From contig NZ_NFJL01000001.1 in the NCBI RefSeq assembly GCF_002159835.1, positions 310,001-374,000 on the forward strand: a stretch of 64,000 nt of DNA. The letters run 5' to 3'. Shown one piece after another: positions 43,872 to 54,171 of the stretch (position 1 is the stretch's first letter; every line of letters begins with the position of its first letter). The notes below the pieces were generated by a model. It saw only the letters and a list, made by a program, of their open reading frames with translations. It did not search any database and had not been told where the DNA came from. The DNA comes from Blautia sp. An249. Lineage in GTDB: Bacteria > Bacillota > Clostridia > Lachnospirales > Lachnospiraceae. The position numbers and the translations under genes are program-made.

Positions 43872-45247
43872 ACATACCCAGAATACTGCTGACGGCAGGA
43901 GCCAGCGGAAGCGGAAAGACGCTGATTACCTGCGGAATTTTAGAGGCTCTGAAGGAAGAGGGAAAGAAAATCGCCTCTTTCAAATGCGGCCCTGATTATA
44001 TTGATCCTATGTTTCACAGCCGGGTCATTGGCACCAAATCCAGAAATCTGGATACGTTTTTTACTTCTCCGGAAGTAACCCGGTATCTGTTTGAGGAAAA
44101 TGCCAGAGACTGTGAGATTGCGGTCATTGAGGGGGTTATGGGATACTACGACGGCCTGGGGGGAACCACCAGCCGGGCAAGCGCCTATGATGTGGCAAAG
44201 ACAACAAAGACTCCGGCCGTACTGATCGTAAACAGCCGGGGAATGAGCGTATCTCTGGCCGCCTACATAAAGGGATTTCTGGAATATGAAAAAGACAGTC
44301 AAATCAAAGGAGTGATCTTTAACCAGATGTCCCCCATGCTGTATGAGCGCATGAAGAAACTGGTGGAGGAACGCCTTCCCGTGAAAGTTTTCGGCTATGT
44401 GCCAAAGGTGGAAGACTGTCTCATAGAGAGCCGTCATCTGGGACTGGTTCTGCCCCATGAGGTGGAAGGACTGAAAGAACGATTGGGAAAGCTGGCAGGT
44501 ATATTAAGAGAAACTCTGGATTTCCCGGGATTACTGAAACTGGCTGCCGGTGCAGAGGAATTAAAAGAGGAAACTCTTCCGGAGGAATATGGGTTTTCTC
44601 TGGAGACGCCGGTGCGTCTGGGCCTGGCAAGTGATGAGGCGTTCTGCTTCTTTTATGAAGACAACTTCCGACTGCTGAGGCGGATGGGAGCCCAACTGGT
44701 TCCGTTTTCCCCCCTTCATGATAAAGAGCTTCCTCCGGATTTGGACGGGCTGCTGCTCTATGGAGGGTACCCGGAGCTTTACGGGAAAGAGCTGGAAGAA
44801 AATGAGACCATGAAGGAAGAAATCAACCGGAGTATCCGCCGGGGAATGCCCTGTCTGGCAGAGTGCGGCGGATTCATGTATCTGCACCGGGAGATGGAAG
44901 ATATGCAGGGAAACCTTTGCAGGATGGCAGGGATAATCCCCGGAAAAGCGGTGAGAACCCCCCGTCTGACCCGGTTCGGCTATATTATGTTAGAGCAGAA
45001 TCAGCCTGTGCTGGGAACCCGGATAAAGGCTATACCGGCCCATGAATTCCATTACTTTGATTCGGACTGCTGCGGAGACAGTTTCCACGCGCAGAAGCCA
45101 GAAAGCAAAAGAGGTTGGGACTGTATCGTAGGAAACGGGACCATGGCAGCAGGATTTCCCCATATTTACTATTATGGTAATCCTGAATTTCCAAAGGCAT
45201 TTTTAAAAGCCTGTGAAAAATACCAGAGAGAACGGAGACGAAAATAA
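43868..45247 (+). CDS. cbiA: Cobyrinate a,c-diamide synthase
   Basis: This 459-residue enzyme has an N-terminal ATPase domain with the P-loop variant GASGSGKTLITCGI and SFKCGPDYIDPMFH, and a C-terminal glutamine amidotransferase-like domain with AECGGFMYLHRE, where the cysteine is catalytic. It amidates the a and c carboxylates using glutamine and ATP. Its ATG overlaps the cbiJET stop (ATGA-type junction). Confidence 0.95.
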   Translation: MNIPRILLTAGASGSGKTLITCGILEALKEEGKKIASFKCGPDYIDPMFHSRVIGTKSRNLDTFFTSPEVTRYLFEENARDCEIAVIEGVMGYYDGLGGTTSRASAYDVAKTTKTPAVLIVNSRGMSVSLAAYIKGFLEYEKDSQIKGVIFNQMSPMLYERMKKLVEERLPVKVFGYVPKVEDCLIESRHLGLVLPHEVEGLKERLGKLAGILRETLDFPGLLKLAAGAEELKEETLPEEYGFSLETPVRLGLASDEAFCFFYEDNFRLLRRMGAQLVPFSPLHDKELPPDLDGLLLYGGYPELYGKELEENETMKEEINRSIRRGMPCLAECGGFMYLHREMEDMQGNLCRMAGIIPGKAVRTPRLTRFGYIMLEQNQPVLGTRIKAIPAHEFHYFDSDCCGDSFHAQKPESKRGWDCIVGNGTMAAGFPHIYYYGNPEFPKAFLKACEKYQRERRRK

Positions 45248-45248
45248 T

Positions 45249-46232
45249 ATGTTGTATGGAATGATCCCATTGATTGCAGGGTTTTTGCTGGATTTACTTT
45301 TGGGAGATCCCAGATGGCTATATCATCCGGTCTGCCTCATAGGAAATCTGATTTCCTTTCTGGAAAAGAGGATACGCGCCTGGTTTCCCAAAACTCCCAA
45401 AGGGGAGCGGCTGGGAGGACTCCTGGAAGTATTTCTGGTTTGCATACTGACGGCAGGAATTCCTTTTTTGATTCTTTTCTTTTTGTACCGGTATTTCCCG
45501 CCGGCGGGCCTGATTCTGGAAACCTTCTGGTGTTATCAGCTTCTGGCAGTAAAATCCCTGAAGACAGAGAGCATGAAGGTGTATGATAAATTAAAGGAAG
45601 GGAATCTGGAAGGCTCCAGAAAGGCCGTCTCCATGATTGTGGGACGGGATACACAGAATCTGGATGAAACCCAGGTGGCTAAGGCGACGGTGGAAACCAT
45701 TGCAGAAAATACTTCGGACGGTATCGTTGCCCCCATGTTTTATATGGCTCTTGGGGGCGTCTGGCTGATGTTTTTATATAAAGGAATTAACACCATGGAC
45801 TCCATGCTGGGCTATAAAAATGAGAAGTATATAAACTTCGGAAAATATGCGGCCAGGCTGGACGATATTGCCAACTACATTCCGGCGAGAATTTCTGCCT
45901 GGCTGATGATTGCAGCTTCCGGCCTTCTCTCTATGAACCGGAAAAACGCAGTGAAGATTTATCTTCGGGATCGGTATCAGCACGCCAGCCCTAATTCCGC
46001 TCATACGGAGGCAGTTGCCGCAGGGGCTCTGGAAATCCAGCTGGCAGGAAACGCCTGGTATTTCGGAAAATTATATGAAAAACCCACCATCGGCGATCCC
46101 ATCCGGAAGGTGGAAGAGGAAGATATTCCCAGAACCAACCGGCTCCTTTACGGAACCTCCGTTTTGGGCGTAATTGTATTTAGCATTCTGCGTCTGCTGA
46201 TTTGGACAGCTATGACGGGCAGATTAGGATAA
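45249..46232 (+). CDS. cbiB: Adenosylcobinamide-phosphate synthase CbiB (membrane)
   Basis: This 327-residue membrane protein has four to five hydrophobic segments. It starts IPLIAGFLLDLLLGDPRWLYHPV, a CbiB/CobD hallmark (shown here in part), and contains ENTSDGIVAPMFY and YQHASPNSAHTEA. It attaches the aminopropanol arm, or its phosphate, to adenosylcobyric acid. ATG 45249 lies 11 bases after GGAG; an upstream GTG at 45213 would overlap cbiA by 35 bases and is less likely. Confidence 0.93.
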   Translation: MLYGMIPLIAGFLLDLLLGDPRWLYHPVCLIGNLISFLEKRIRAWFPKTPKGERLGGLLEVFLVCILTAGIPFLILFFLYRYFPPAGLILETFWCYQLLAVKSLKTESMKVYDKLKEGNLEGSRKAVSMIVGRDTQNLDETQVAKATVETIAENTSDGIVAPMFYMALGGVWLMFLYKGINTMDSMLGYKNEKYINFGKYAARLDDIANYIPARISAWLMIAASGLLSMNRKNAVKIYLRDRYQHASPNSAHTEAVAAGALEIQLAGNAWYFGKLYEKPTIGDPIRKVEEEDIPRTNRLLYGTSVLGVIVFSILRLLIWTAMTGRLG

Positions 46233-46246
46233 AGGAAGGAAGAAAC

Positions 46247-47311
46247 ATGGAAAAACATAAACACGGCGGTGATATTTACCATCACCCGGGATGTCTGGAT
46301 TTTTCGGCAAACTGTAATCCCCTGGGAACGCCCGGGAGTGTGAAAGAGGCAATTAAAGAAAGCAGTGAGAGAATACATTTTTATCCCCAGGTGGGTTATC
46401 AGCCCCTGCGAGAGGCCATTGCAGAATGGGAAGGCGTCCCTTCTTCCTGGGTGATCTGTTCCAACGGGGCGGCAGAATTGATTTTTTCTCTCTGCTTTGC
46501 CAAGCGGTTTCAGAATGCGGTGGTAGCAGCGCCTACCTTTGCAGAATATGAGCAGGCTCTGACCGGATGCGGATGCCAGGTAAAACGCCATGCTCTGAAT
46601 CCGGATACTTTTTGTGTGACGGAGAAAATTTTAGAGGAACTGACCTGGGATGTGGATGCCCTGTTTTTATGCAATCCCAATAATCCCACAGGAATTTTGA
46701 CGGACAGGGAACTGTTAAGAAAGATTTTACAGATCTGCCGGGAAAAGCATATATTTCTGGTTCTGGATGAGTGTTTTCTGGACTTTGTGAAAGAACCGGA
46801 AAAATTCACCATGAAAGGATATTTAAAAAAGTATCCTAACTTACTGATATTAAAAGCCTTTACAAAGCGATATGCCATGGCAGGAGTGCGGCTGGGATAT
46901 GGACTGACCGTAAACACTCATCTTCTGGAGAAAATCGGGCAGGTTACTCAGCCCTGGAATATTTCCAGTCTGGCAAACGACGCGGGAATCGCAGCTTTAA
47001 AAGAAAAGGACTATGTGGAAGAAGGCCGCCGGATGGTGTTTGAACAGGCAGTTTATCTGAAAGAAACTCTGAAAAAACTGGGACTGCGGGTTTATGATTC
47101 CCAGGCCAATTATATCTTCTTTTACGGACCCGAAAACTTATGGGAAGAATGTGAAAAAAGAGGGATTCTCATAAGAGACTGCAGCAATTATCCGGGACTT
47201 TCCGGAGGATATTTCCGGATAGCAGTAAGAAAACCAGAAGAAAATCAAAAGCTGACAGAAGTACTGACAGAAATTTTAAAAGAAACCCGGGAAGAGGGAC
47301 AGGGGAGGTAA
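46247..47311 (+). CDS. cobD: L-threonine-O-3-phosphate decarboxylase-like aminotransferase CobD
   Basis: This 354-residue fold-type I PLP enzyme begins HGGDIYHHPGCLDFSANCNP, close to the typical HGGN start of CobD. It has FLCNPNNPTG and the PLP lysine K207 in KAFTKRYAMAGVRLGYG. CobD makes aminopropanol phosphate, the substrate for the adjacent cbiB. The histidinol-phosphate aminotransferase HisC is related, but position in the cbi operon favours CobD. Start ATG 46247 follows AAGGAAGGA. Confidence 0.9.
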   Translation: MEKHKHGGDIYHHPGCLDFSANCNPLGTPGSVKEAIKESSERIHFYPQVGYQPLREAIAEWEGVPSSWVICSNGAAELIFSLCFAKRFQNAVVAAPTFAEYEQALTGCGCQVKRHALNPDTFCVTEKILEELTWDVDALFLCNPNNPTGILTDRELLRKILQICREKHIFLVLDECFLDFVKEPEKFTMKGYLKKYPNLLILKAFTKRYAMAGVRLGYGLTVNTHLLEKIGQVTQPWNISSLANDAGIAALKEKDYVEEGRRMVFEQAVYLKETLKKLGLRVYDSQANYIFFYGPENLWEECEKRGILIRDCSNYPGLSGGYFRIAVRKPEENQKLTEVLTEILKETREEGQGR

Positions 47312-47317
47312 TGGGAA

Positions 47318-48826
47318 ATGGCAAAGGCAATTATGATTCAGGGCACTATGTCAAATGCAGGGAAAAGCCTGCTGGCAGGAGGACTGTGCCGGATTTTTAA
47401 ACAGGACGGATACAAGGTGGCACCTTTTAAATCCCAGAATATGGCTTTGAATTCTTTTATTACAAAAGAGGGACTGGAAATGGGACGGGCCCAGGTAATG
47501 CAGGCAGAGGCGGCAGGGATCGAGCCGTCGGTACTGATGAATCCTATTCTCTTAAAGCCTACCAACGATGTGGGATCCCAGGTGATTGTAAACGGAGAAG
47601 TATTAGGTACCATGAGCGCCAGAGACTACTTTGCCTATAAAAAAAATCTGTGGGGAGAAATTTTAAAGGCCTACCATACTCTGGAAGAACAAAACGATAT
47701 TATTGTCATTGAGGGAGCCGGAAGTCCGGCGGAAATCAATCTGAAAGAAGATGATATTGTAAATATGGGAATGGCCAAAATGGCCAAAGCTCCCGTGCTT
47801 CTGGCAGGGGACATTGACCGGGGCGGCGTGTTTGCCCAGCTTTACGGAACGGTGATGCTTCTGGAGGAAGAAGAACGCAGGATGATAAAAGGCCTGATTA
47901 TTAATAAATTCCGGGGAGATAAAACCATTTTAGACCCCGGCGTGGCCATGTTAGAGGAAAAATGTCAGATTCCGGTAGTGGGAGTAGCCCCTTATCTGGA
48001 TGTACAGATTGATGATGAGGACAGTCTCTCCGAACACATTTCCAGACAGAAGGAAGCGGCGGAAATCGATTTGGCAGTGATACGCCTTCCGCGGCTCTCC
48101 AATTTTACAGATTTTGATCCCTTTGAGAATATTCCGGGAGTTTCTGTGCGGTACATCCGCCATCCAAAAGATTTGGGATCTCCGGATATGATTCTTCTTC
48201 CCGGGACCAAAAATACCATGGACGATTTGCTGTGGATGCGTCAGTGCGGACTGGAGGCAGCAATATTAAAAGAAGCGGCCAAAGGAAAAATTATCTTCGG
48301 CGTCTGCGGAGGATACCAGATGCTGGGAGAAACTCTCTCCGATCCCTTCCATGTGGAAGCAGGAGGCGAGATCCGCGGAATGGGACTTCTTCCCATGGAA
48401 ACCGTCTTTACGAAAGAAAAAACCAGGACAAGGGTGGAAGGAAATTTCCGTTCTTTAGGAGGCCCTCTTGAGAAATTAAGCCGGGTTTTGGTGGAGGGAT
48501 ATGAAATCCATATGGGAGAAACCAGAAGGAAAGAAGGCGCTTTTGAAGCCGTGGAGATTACCGACGGGGTAACCGGAGAGCAGAAAATCGACGGCACCTG
48601 GAAAGAGAATGTTTACGGCACCTATATCCACGGAGTCTTTGATCGCCAGGAAGTGGTGAAAGCAGTACTGGAAGCTATTGGAGAAAAGAAGGGAATCGAC
48701 GTATCCGCCATGGCGGCGTCCAATCACAGGGAGTTTAAAGAGAAACAGTACAATCTTCTGGCAGACGGTCTGAGAAAGTACCTGGATATGGAGCAGATTT
48801 ATAAAATTTTAGAGGCAGGACTGTAA
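47318..48826 (+). CDS. cbiP: Cobyric acid synthase
   Basis: This 502-residue amidotransferase begins [20 protein letters not shown] and has [36 protein letters not shown], and a C-terminal GATase domain with [12 protein letters not shown] (nucleophile cysteine) and GTYIHGVFD. It amidates carboxylates b, d, e and g. It follows cobD by 6 bases. Confidence 0.96.
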   Translation: MAKAIMIQGTMSNAGKSLLAGGLCRIFKQDGYKVAPFKSQNMALNSFITKEGLEMGRAQVMQAEAAGIEPSVLMNPILLKPTNDVGSQVIVNGEVLGTMSARDYFAYKKNLWGEILKAYHTLEEQNDIIVIEGAGSPAEINLKEDDIVNMGMAKMAKAPVLLAGDIDRGGVFAQLYGTVMLLEEEERRMIKGLIINKFRGDKTILDPGVAMLEEKCQIPVVGVAPYLDVQIDDEDSLSEHISRQKEAAEIDLAVIRLPRLSNFTDFDPFENIPGVSVRYIRHPKDLGSPDMILLPGTKNTMDDLLWMRQCGLEAAILKEAAKGKIIFGVCGGYQMLGETLSDPFHVEAGGEIRGMGLLPMETVFTKEKTRTRVEGNFRSLGGPLEKLSRVLVEGYEIHMGETRRKEGAFEAVEITDGVTGEQKIDGTWKENVYGTYIHGVFDRQEVVKAVLEAIGEKKGIDVSAMAASNHREFKEKQYNLLADGLRKYLDMEQIYKILEAGL

Positions 48827-48837
48827 GGAGGCGCAAA

Positions 48838-49479
48838 ATGAAAGTAGAACTGGAAAAAGTAGAGCCAAGAGAAATAGAAACACGCAGTTTTGAAATCATT
48901 ACTCAGGAAATGGGAGATAAAAAACTGATTCCGGGGACGGAATTAATTGTGAAACGGTGTATTCACACCAGCGCAGATTTTGATTACGCGGACAATCTCT
49001 GCTTCTCGGAAAATGTGGTGGAAAAGGCCTTAAACGCCATCCGGGAGGGAGCCTGCATTGTGACTGATACCCAGATGGCAAAGGCGGGAATCAATAAAAA
49101 GGTACTGGCCAGATACGGCGGTGAAGTTTACTGTTTCATGTCCGATGAGGATGTGGCAGAGAAGGCAAAGGCCCGGGGAACCACAAGAGCGGTTGCCAGT
49201 ATGGAGAAAGCGGCCGGCATGAATAAGAAACTGATTTTTGCCATAGGAAACGCGCCTACGGCCTTAATTCATCTTTACGAAATGATAGAAAACGGGATTT
49301 TAAAGCCGGAATTGATCATCGGTGTTCCTGTGGGATTTGTCAATGTGGTGCAGTCCAAGGAACTGATTATGGAAACCCAGGTTCCTTATATTGTGGCAAA
49401 AGGAAGAAAAGGCGGAAGCAATATTGCCGCCTGTATCTGCAACGCCCTGCTGTATATGCTGGATAACAGACGGGACTAA
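48838..49479 (+). CDS. cbiC: Cobalt-precorrin-8 methylmutase
   Basis: This 213-residue enzyme moves the C11 methyl to C12, forming cobyrinate. It shows VKRCIHTSADFDYADNL, the CbiC/CobH signature with the active-site histidine, GACIVTDTQMAKAGI, IGNAPTALIHLYEM, and GVPVGFVNVVQSKE. It is the last recognisable corrin gene of the operon, 14 bases before a HAD phosphatase gene. Confidence 0.96.
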   Translation: MKVELEKVEPREIETRSFEIITQEMGDKKLIPGTELIVKRCIHTSADFDYADNLCFSENVVEKALNAIREGACIVTDTQMAKAGINKKVLARYGGEVYCFMSDEDVAEKAKARGTTRAVASMEKAAGMNKKLIFAIGNAPTALIHLYEMIENGILKPELIIGVPVGFVNVVQSKELIMETQVPYIVAKGRKGGSNIAACICNALLYMLDNRRD

Positions 49480-49493
49480 GGGAGAAAGAAAAG

Positions 49494-50318
49494 ATGAACG
49501 TAAAATGTATCGCTCTGGATTTGGACGACACACTTTTAAAAAACACCAAGGAGATTTCTGAAAAGAACAGGGAAGCTTTGGACTATTGTCTGAAACAGGG
49601 TGTTCAGGTAGTCATTGCCAGCGGCAGGGCCTTCGGCTCCCTTCCCAAATCAGCTACGGAAATCCCGGGGATTACCTATGCAATTACATCCAATGGGGCA
49701 GGTATCTATAACGTAAAGGAGAAAACCTGCCTTATGCGAAACTGTATGGAAAAGGAAGCGGTGAAAAAACTGCTGCAAATCATCCGGGAAGAAATTTCCG
49801 TGTATGAAGTATTTGTGGAGGGAATCCCCTATGCGTCCGCAGATTACGTGGAAGATCCGGTAAAATTCGGCGCCTATGCCCACAGCATTGAATACGTGAA
49901 AAGAACCAGAAAACCGGTGGAGGATCTGGATGCTTTTGTCCTGAAAAATGTGGATCGAATGGAGAGTATGGATCTGATTGTGCCGGAACTTCAGAAGAAG
50001 CAGGAGGTCTGGAAACGGGTGGAAAGGGAAGTGCCGGGAATCTATAGTACCTCTTCTTTGCCCCATTTGATTGAAATTTCTCATGAGAACAGTGGAAAGC
50101 ACACGGCCCTTCAGTTTTTGTTAAAGAAATGGGGGATTTCGCCCCAGGAGACGGCGGCTTTTGGAAACGGAGACAACGACTGGGAAATGCTGCAGTTGGT
50201 AAAATATGGAATTGCAGTGGAAAACGCTTCCGATAAGTGCAAAGAAGCGGCCTGGGCGGTAACAGCATCCAACGAAGAAGACGGGGTGGCTTCGGCTATC
50301 TGGAAGTATCTGGCATAG
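49494..50318 (+). CDS. Cof-type HAD-superfamily phosphatase
   Basis: This 274-residue HAD-IIB hydrolase has motif I DLDDTLLKN, motif II IASGR, and motif IV GNGDNDWEML near the C-terminus, with the large type IIB cap between. Such enzymes hydrolyse sugar phosphates, FMN or pyridoxal phosphate; the substrate cannot be read from sequence. It lies 14 bases after cbiC and is probably on the same transcript. Confidence 0.88.
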   Translation: MNVKCIALDLDDTLLKNTKEISEKNREALDYCLKQGVQVVIASGRAFGSLPKSATEIPGITYAITSNGAGIYNVKEKTCLMRNCMEKEAVKKLLQIIREEISVYEVFVEGIPYASADYVEDPVKFGAYAHSIEYVKRTRKPVEDLDAFVLKNVDRMESMDLIVPELQKKQEVWKRVEREVPGIYSTSSLPHLIEISHENSGKHTALQFLLKKWGISPQETAAFGNGDNDWEMLQLVKYGIAVENASDKCKEAAWAVTASNEEDGVASAIWKYLA

Positions 50319-50326
50319 GGAAGAAC

Positions 50327-51013
50327 ATGAAAAAAGAAATTTTAAAATCCATAAAAGGGGTCGTCTTTGATATGGACGGCCTGATGTTTGACAGCGAGAG
50401 AATTGTAAAGCACTCCTGGAATGTGGCAGGAGGCAAGTTGGGCTACGGAAATCTGGGGGATGAAAATATTTTCCATACCCTGGGCTTTGACCGGGAAAGG
50501 AGAAAGCAGTATTTTCTGGAAAAATACGGAGCGGATTTTCCCTTTGAGACCTTTGCCGTACACTACAGGAGGGCTTTTTCTGATTATGTGAAAGAACAGG
50601 GGCTTCCGGCCAAAAAGGGACTCCACCGGCTCCTGGAAACTTTAAACAGCCGGGGGATTAAAATGGCGGTGGCCACGTCTTCGGGCAGAAGCTATGCTCT
50701 GGATAATATAAGAGGAGAAGGAATTTCCCATTATTTCACCGGAATCGTATCCGGGGATATGGTGACCCGGGGAAAGCCGGATCCGGAGATTTATGAGAAA
50801 GCCTGCGCCCTGTTGGAACTGCCTGCTTCCTGCTGTCTGGCCCTGGAAGATGCGGCCCACGGCATTTTATCAGCCCACCGGGCGGGGATGAAAACGGTGT
50901 TTGTACCCGATTTAGTGAAAGACAGCAGCCGGATTGACAAATTTTTAGACGGAAAAGCGGAAAATCTGGAAAAAGTTGCTCAATATTTTGAACAACTAGA
51001 CAATAAAATTTGA
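50327..51013 (+). CDS. HAD-superfamily phosphatase/phosphomutase (beta-PGM-like)
   Basis: This 228-residue HAD-IA protein has motif I FDMDGLMFDSE, a helical cap, motif II VATSS, the lysine in RGKPDPEIY, and motif III LEDAAHGILSA. Relatives include beta-phosphoglucomutase and 2-deoxyglucose-6-phosphate phosphatases. Start ATG 50327 lies 8 bases after the previous HAD gene; a 30-codon upstream extension overlaps that gene and is rejected. Confidence 0.85.
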   Translation: MKKEILKSIKGVVFDMDGLMFDSERIVKHSWNVAGGKLGYGNLGDENIFHTLGFDRERRKQYFLEKYGADFPFETFAVHYRRAFSDYVKEQGLPAKKGLHRLLETLNSRGIKMAVATSSGRSYALDNIRGEGISHYFTGIVSGDMVTRGKPDPEIYEKACALLELPASCCLALEDAAHGILSAHRAGMKTVFVPDLVKDSSRIDKFLDGKAENLEKVAQYFEQLDNKI

Positions 51014-51054
51014 ATTTTAATGAAAAAATTATGGAAAATGACGGCTAAGGCATA

Positions 51055-51060
51055 TATAAT
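51055..51060 (+). promoter_or_regulatory. Probable -10 element of glgC
   Basis: TATAAT at 51055-51060 lies 30 bases before the glgC start. No good -35 hexamer is visible at 16-18 bases upstream, so an activator may be needed. Confidence 0.4.
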
Positions 51061-51090
51061 AGAGGTATATCAAAAGAGGAGGGCTCATAC

Positions 51091-52233
51091 ATGAAACAGA
51101 ATAATATGTTAGCCATGATATTAGCCGGCGGCCGAGGCACAAGGCTGCATGAGCTGACCAATAAGGTTGCCAAACCTGCCGTTTCCTATGGGGGAAAATA
51201 TAAAATCATTGATTTCCCTCTCAGTAACTGCGCAAACAGCGGAATTGACGTAGTAGGTGTTTTAACACAGTACGAATCCATTCTGCTGAACAGTTATGTA
51301 GCAGCGGGCAGACGCTGGGGCCTGGATGCGAAAGAAAGCGGTGTATACGTGCTGCCGCCCAGAGAGAAAGCCGATGCCAATCTGGATGTATACAGAGGAA
51401 CCGCAGATGCGATTTCCCAGAATATTGATTTTATTGATTCATTCTCACCGGAATATCTTTTAATCCTTTCTGGGGATCACATTTACAAGATGAACTACGC
51501 CAAGATGCTGGATTACCACAAGGCATGCAAAGCAGATGCGACTATCGCAGTTATTGAAGTGCCGATGAAAGAGGCAAGCCGTTTCGGTATCATGAATACG
51601 GATACAGAGACAGGACGTATTGTGGAATTCGAGGAAAAACCGGAGCATCCCAAGAGTAACCTGGCTTCCATGGGAATTTACATTTTCGACTGGAAACTTC
51701 TGCGGAAGATGCTGGTTGCAGATATGAAGGATCCGGATTCCAACCACGATTTCGGTAAAGATATTATCCCAGCCCTTTTAAATGACGGAAAGAGCTTATA
51801 TGCTTTCAAATTCAAAGGATACTGGAAAGACGTGGGAACCATTGATTCTCTGTGGGAAGCCAATATGGATCTGCTGGATGGGAAAAATGAGCTGGATCTT
51901 AATGACTCCACCTGGAAAATCTATACAGAGGATACCACCACACTTCCTCAGTACATAGGACCGGATGCGGAGATCGATCAGGCCTTCATTAATCAGGGAT
52001 GTATTATTGAGGGAACAGTAAAGAATTCGGTATTGTTTACCGGAGCAAAAGTAGGAGCCGGAGCAAAGATTATCGACAGTGTGCTGATGCCTGGTGTAGA
52101 AGTGGCAGAAGGCGCTGTAGTACAGAGAGCGCTGGTTGCCGATAATGTGAAAATCGGAAAAGAAGCCGTAGTAGGAAGTGCTGACAGCGAGCACATCGAA
52201 CTGGTTGCCAAACGAGTAAAGGGGGTTGAATAA
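51091..52233 (+). CDS. glgC: Glucose-1-phosphate adenylyltransferase, catalytic subunit
   Basis: This 380-residue ADP-glucose pyrophosphorylase starts [16 protein letters not shown], has [30 protein letters not shown], and [12 protein letters not shown], and ends in a left-handed beta-helix. It makes ADP-glucose for glycogen. GlgC is usually allosterically regulated and pairs with GlgD in Firmicutes. It is followed one base later by glgD. Confidence 0.96.
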   Translation: MKQNNMLAMILAGGRGTRLHELTNKVAKPAVSYGGKYKIIDFPLSNCANSGIDVVGVLTQYESILLNSYVAAGRRWGLDAKESGVYVLPPREKADANLDVYRGTADAISQNIDFIDSFSPEYLLILSGDHIYKMNYAKMLDYHKACKADATIAVIEVPMKEASRFGIMNTDTETGRIVEFEEKPEHPKSNLASMGIYIFDWKLLRKMLVADMKDPDSNHDFGKDIIPALLNDGKSLYAFKFKGYWKDVGTIDSLWEANMDLLDGKNELDLNDSTWKIYTEDTTTLPQYIGPDAEIDQAFINQGCIIEGTVKNSVLFTGAKVGAGAKIIDSVLMPGVEVAEGAVVQRALVADNVKIGKEAVVGSADSEHIELVAKRVKGVE

Positions 52234-52234
52234 T

Positions 52235-53350
52235 ATGGCCAAAGCATTCGGAATTGTAAATTTTACCGGAAGACATTTCTGGGTGGAAGGAATGCAGGAC
52301 TACCGTCCGGTTGGCGCGTTTTCCTTCCTTGGAAGATACCGTGTAATTGATTTCCCGATTTCCAATATGAGCAACAGCGGAATTGACCAGATTCAGGTAT
52401 ATATCCGCAGAAAACCCCGTTCTCTGACGGAACATATCGGAACCGGACGTCATTACAACATTAACTCCAAACGCGGAAGAGTACATCTGTTATTCTCCGA
52501 AAACGGAGTGGATCATGATATTTATAATAACGACATTGCAGCCTTCCTGGAAAACATGGAGTGCATTGAAAATGTAAATTGTCCATACGTTGTGATTGCG
52601 CCCAGCTATATGATTTATACCCAGGATTTCAGTACTCTGCTTCAGACACATATTGATTCCGAAGCAGATATTACCCTGCTGTATCACTCCACTGATGATG
52701 CCAAAGAGCATTTCTTAAACTGCAATACGTTAAACTTGAATAAACAAAAAGGTGTTCTGTCACTGGAAATGAACCGGGGAACGGCTAAGAACCGGAACAT
52801 TTTCATGGATACCTATGTAATGAAGAAAGAACTGTTTATTGAGTTAGTCAATAAGGCACATAAAACTTCAGCGATGTATAACCTGTCTGACATTGTCAAC
52901 ATGGCCTGCGGTGAATTGGATGTACGTGCAGTATCCCACAGAGGATTCTTCGCTACGGTTACAGACTTCAAGAGCTACTATGATGCAAATCTGTCTCTGA
53001 TTGATTTTAAAGCAGCACAGAGTCTGTTTGACGCTGAATGGCCCATTTACACCCGCACCAACGATTCCTGCCCGACCCAGTATTTTGAAGGGGCGAGCGT
53101 GAAGAATTCTGTTGTATCAAACGGATGTCTGATTGAAGGAACCGTAGAAAATTCTGTAATCGGCCGCGGCTGTGTCATTAAGAAAGGGGCTGTGATTAAG
53201 AACAGCGTAATCCTTCACGACGTGGTAGTGGAAGAAGACGTTCATCTGGAGAATCTGGTGGCAGATAAACACGCCCGCATTACCCATGTGAAAGAGGTAA
53301 TTGCAGAACCGGGCCAGCCGGAATACATCAGAAGAAACGGCGTATTATAA
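52235..53350 (+). CDS. glgD: Glucose-1-phosphate adenylyltransferase regulatory subunit GlgD
   Basis: This 371-residue GlgC paralogue keeps the overall fold (GRYRVIDFPISNMSNSGID, then beta-helix repeats such as NSVVSNGCLIEGTVENS). It lacks the GGxGTRL nucleotide motif at its N-terminus, where it reads GIVNFTGRHFWVEG. That loss is typical of GlgD, a non-catalytic partner that tunes GlgC. Start ATG 52235 is one base after glgC. Confidence 0.94.
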   Translation: MAKAFGIVNFTGRHFWVEGMQDYRPVGAFSFLGRYRVIDFPISNMSNSGIDQIQVYIRRKPRSLTEHIGTGRHYNINSKRGRVHLLFSENGVDHDIYNNDIAAFLENMECIENVNCPYVVIAPSYMIYTQDFSTLLQTHIDSEADITLLYHSTDDAKEHFLNCNTLNLNKQKGVLSLEMNRGTAKNRNIFMDTYVMKKELFIELVNKAHKTSAMYNLSDIVNMACGELDVRAVSHRGFFATVTDFKSYYDANLSLIDFKAAQSLFDAEWPIYTRTNDSCPTQYFEGASVKNSVVSNGCLIEGTVENSVIGRGCVIKKGAVIKNSVILHDVVVEEDVHLENLVADKHARITHVKEVIAEPGQPEYIRRNGVL

Positions 53351-53384
53351 AATTTAAAGCGCCTGTAAAAACAGAAGAAGGCTG

Positions 53385-53418
53385 AGGGGGCACAGGAAAA
53401 TCCTGTGCCTCCTTTTTC
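53385..53418 (+). terminator. Rho-independent terminator after glgD
   Basis: GGGGCACAGGA, loop AAA, TCCTGTGCCTCC, then T5. Confidence 0.9.
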
Positions 53419-53476
53419 TTTACCGTTTTGTTCTCTTCCTGTTATAATGAGAGCACAAAGAGAGGTGACAGAACTA

Positions 53477-54163
53477 ATGAAGCGGATATTTTTTGTGGAA
53501 GATGATTTAAGTTTAATCAATGGTTTATCTTTTGCTGTCAGGAAACAGGGATATGAAATTCAGACTGCCCGTACCTTTCAGGAGGCTTTAGAGATATGGA
53601 AAGAGGGAGTCTATGATTTGGTGATTCTGGATGTAACCCTTCCGGATGGCTCCGGGTACGGGCTGTGCCGGAAGATCCGGGAAACCTCCCGGATCCCTGT
53701 TATGTTTCTTACGGCAGCAGATGAGGAGACCGATATTATTATGGGACTTGATATAGGAGGGGATGATTACATTACAAAGCCGTTTAAGCTGGCTGTATTT
53801 TTGGCAAGGGTAAATGCGCTTCTTCGCAGAAGTGACAACTTTAACCAGACAGATACCCGGATGACTTCCGGCGGCATTACGTTGGATCTTTTAAAAGGAG
53901 AGGTCTGGAAGAAGGAGAAAAAAATAGAACTGACAGCCAATGAATACAAGCTGCTGCGGTTATTTATGGAAAATTCCAATATTGTCCTTTCGCCAGAGCA
54001 GATATTAAGTAAGATGTGGGACTGCGACGAAAATTATATTAACAGCAATGCCCTGACCGTCTATATCCGCAGATTACGCACGAAAATTGAGGATAATCCT
54101 GCTAATCCACAGAACATTGTAACTGTCCGGCGTATGGGGTACAAGTGGAATCCTGTGGATTGA
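53477..54163 (+). CDS. OmpR-family response regulator
   Basis: This 228-residue regulator has a receiver domain with the acidic pair in FFVEDD, phospho-acceptor D52 in VILDVTLPDG, and the lysine in DDYITKPF. A C-terminal winged helix ends ALTVYIRRLRTKIED and RRMGYKW. The start ATG 53477 follows AGAGGTG; a TATAAT lies at 53443-53448 just after the glgD terminator. It is followed by a sensor kinase and an ABC exporter, so it most likely controls the transporter. Confidence 0.92.
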   Translation: MKRIFFVEDDLSLINGLSFAVRKQGYEIQTARTFQEALEIWKEGVYDLVILDVTLPDGSGYGLCRKIRETSRIPVMFLTAADEETDIIMGLDIGGDDYITKPFKLAVFLARVNALLRRSDNFNQTDTRMTSGGITLDLLKGEVWKKEKKIELTANEYKLLRLFMENSNIVLSPEQILSKMWDCDENYINSNALTVYIRRLRTKIEDNPANPQNIVTVRRMGYKWNPVD

Positions 54164-54171
54164 GGTGTGCT

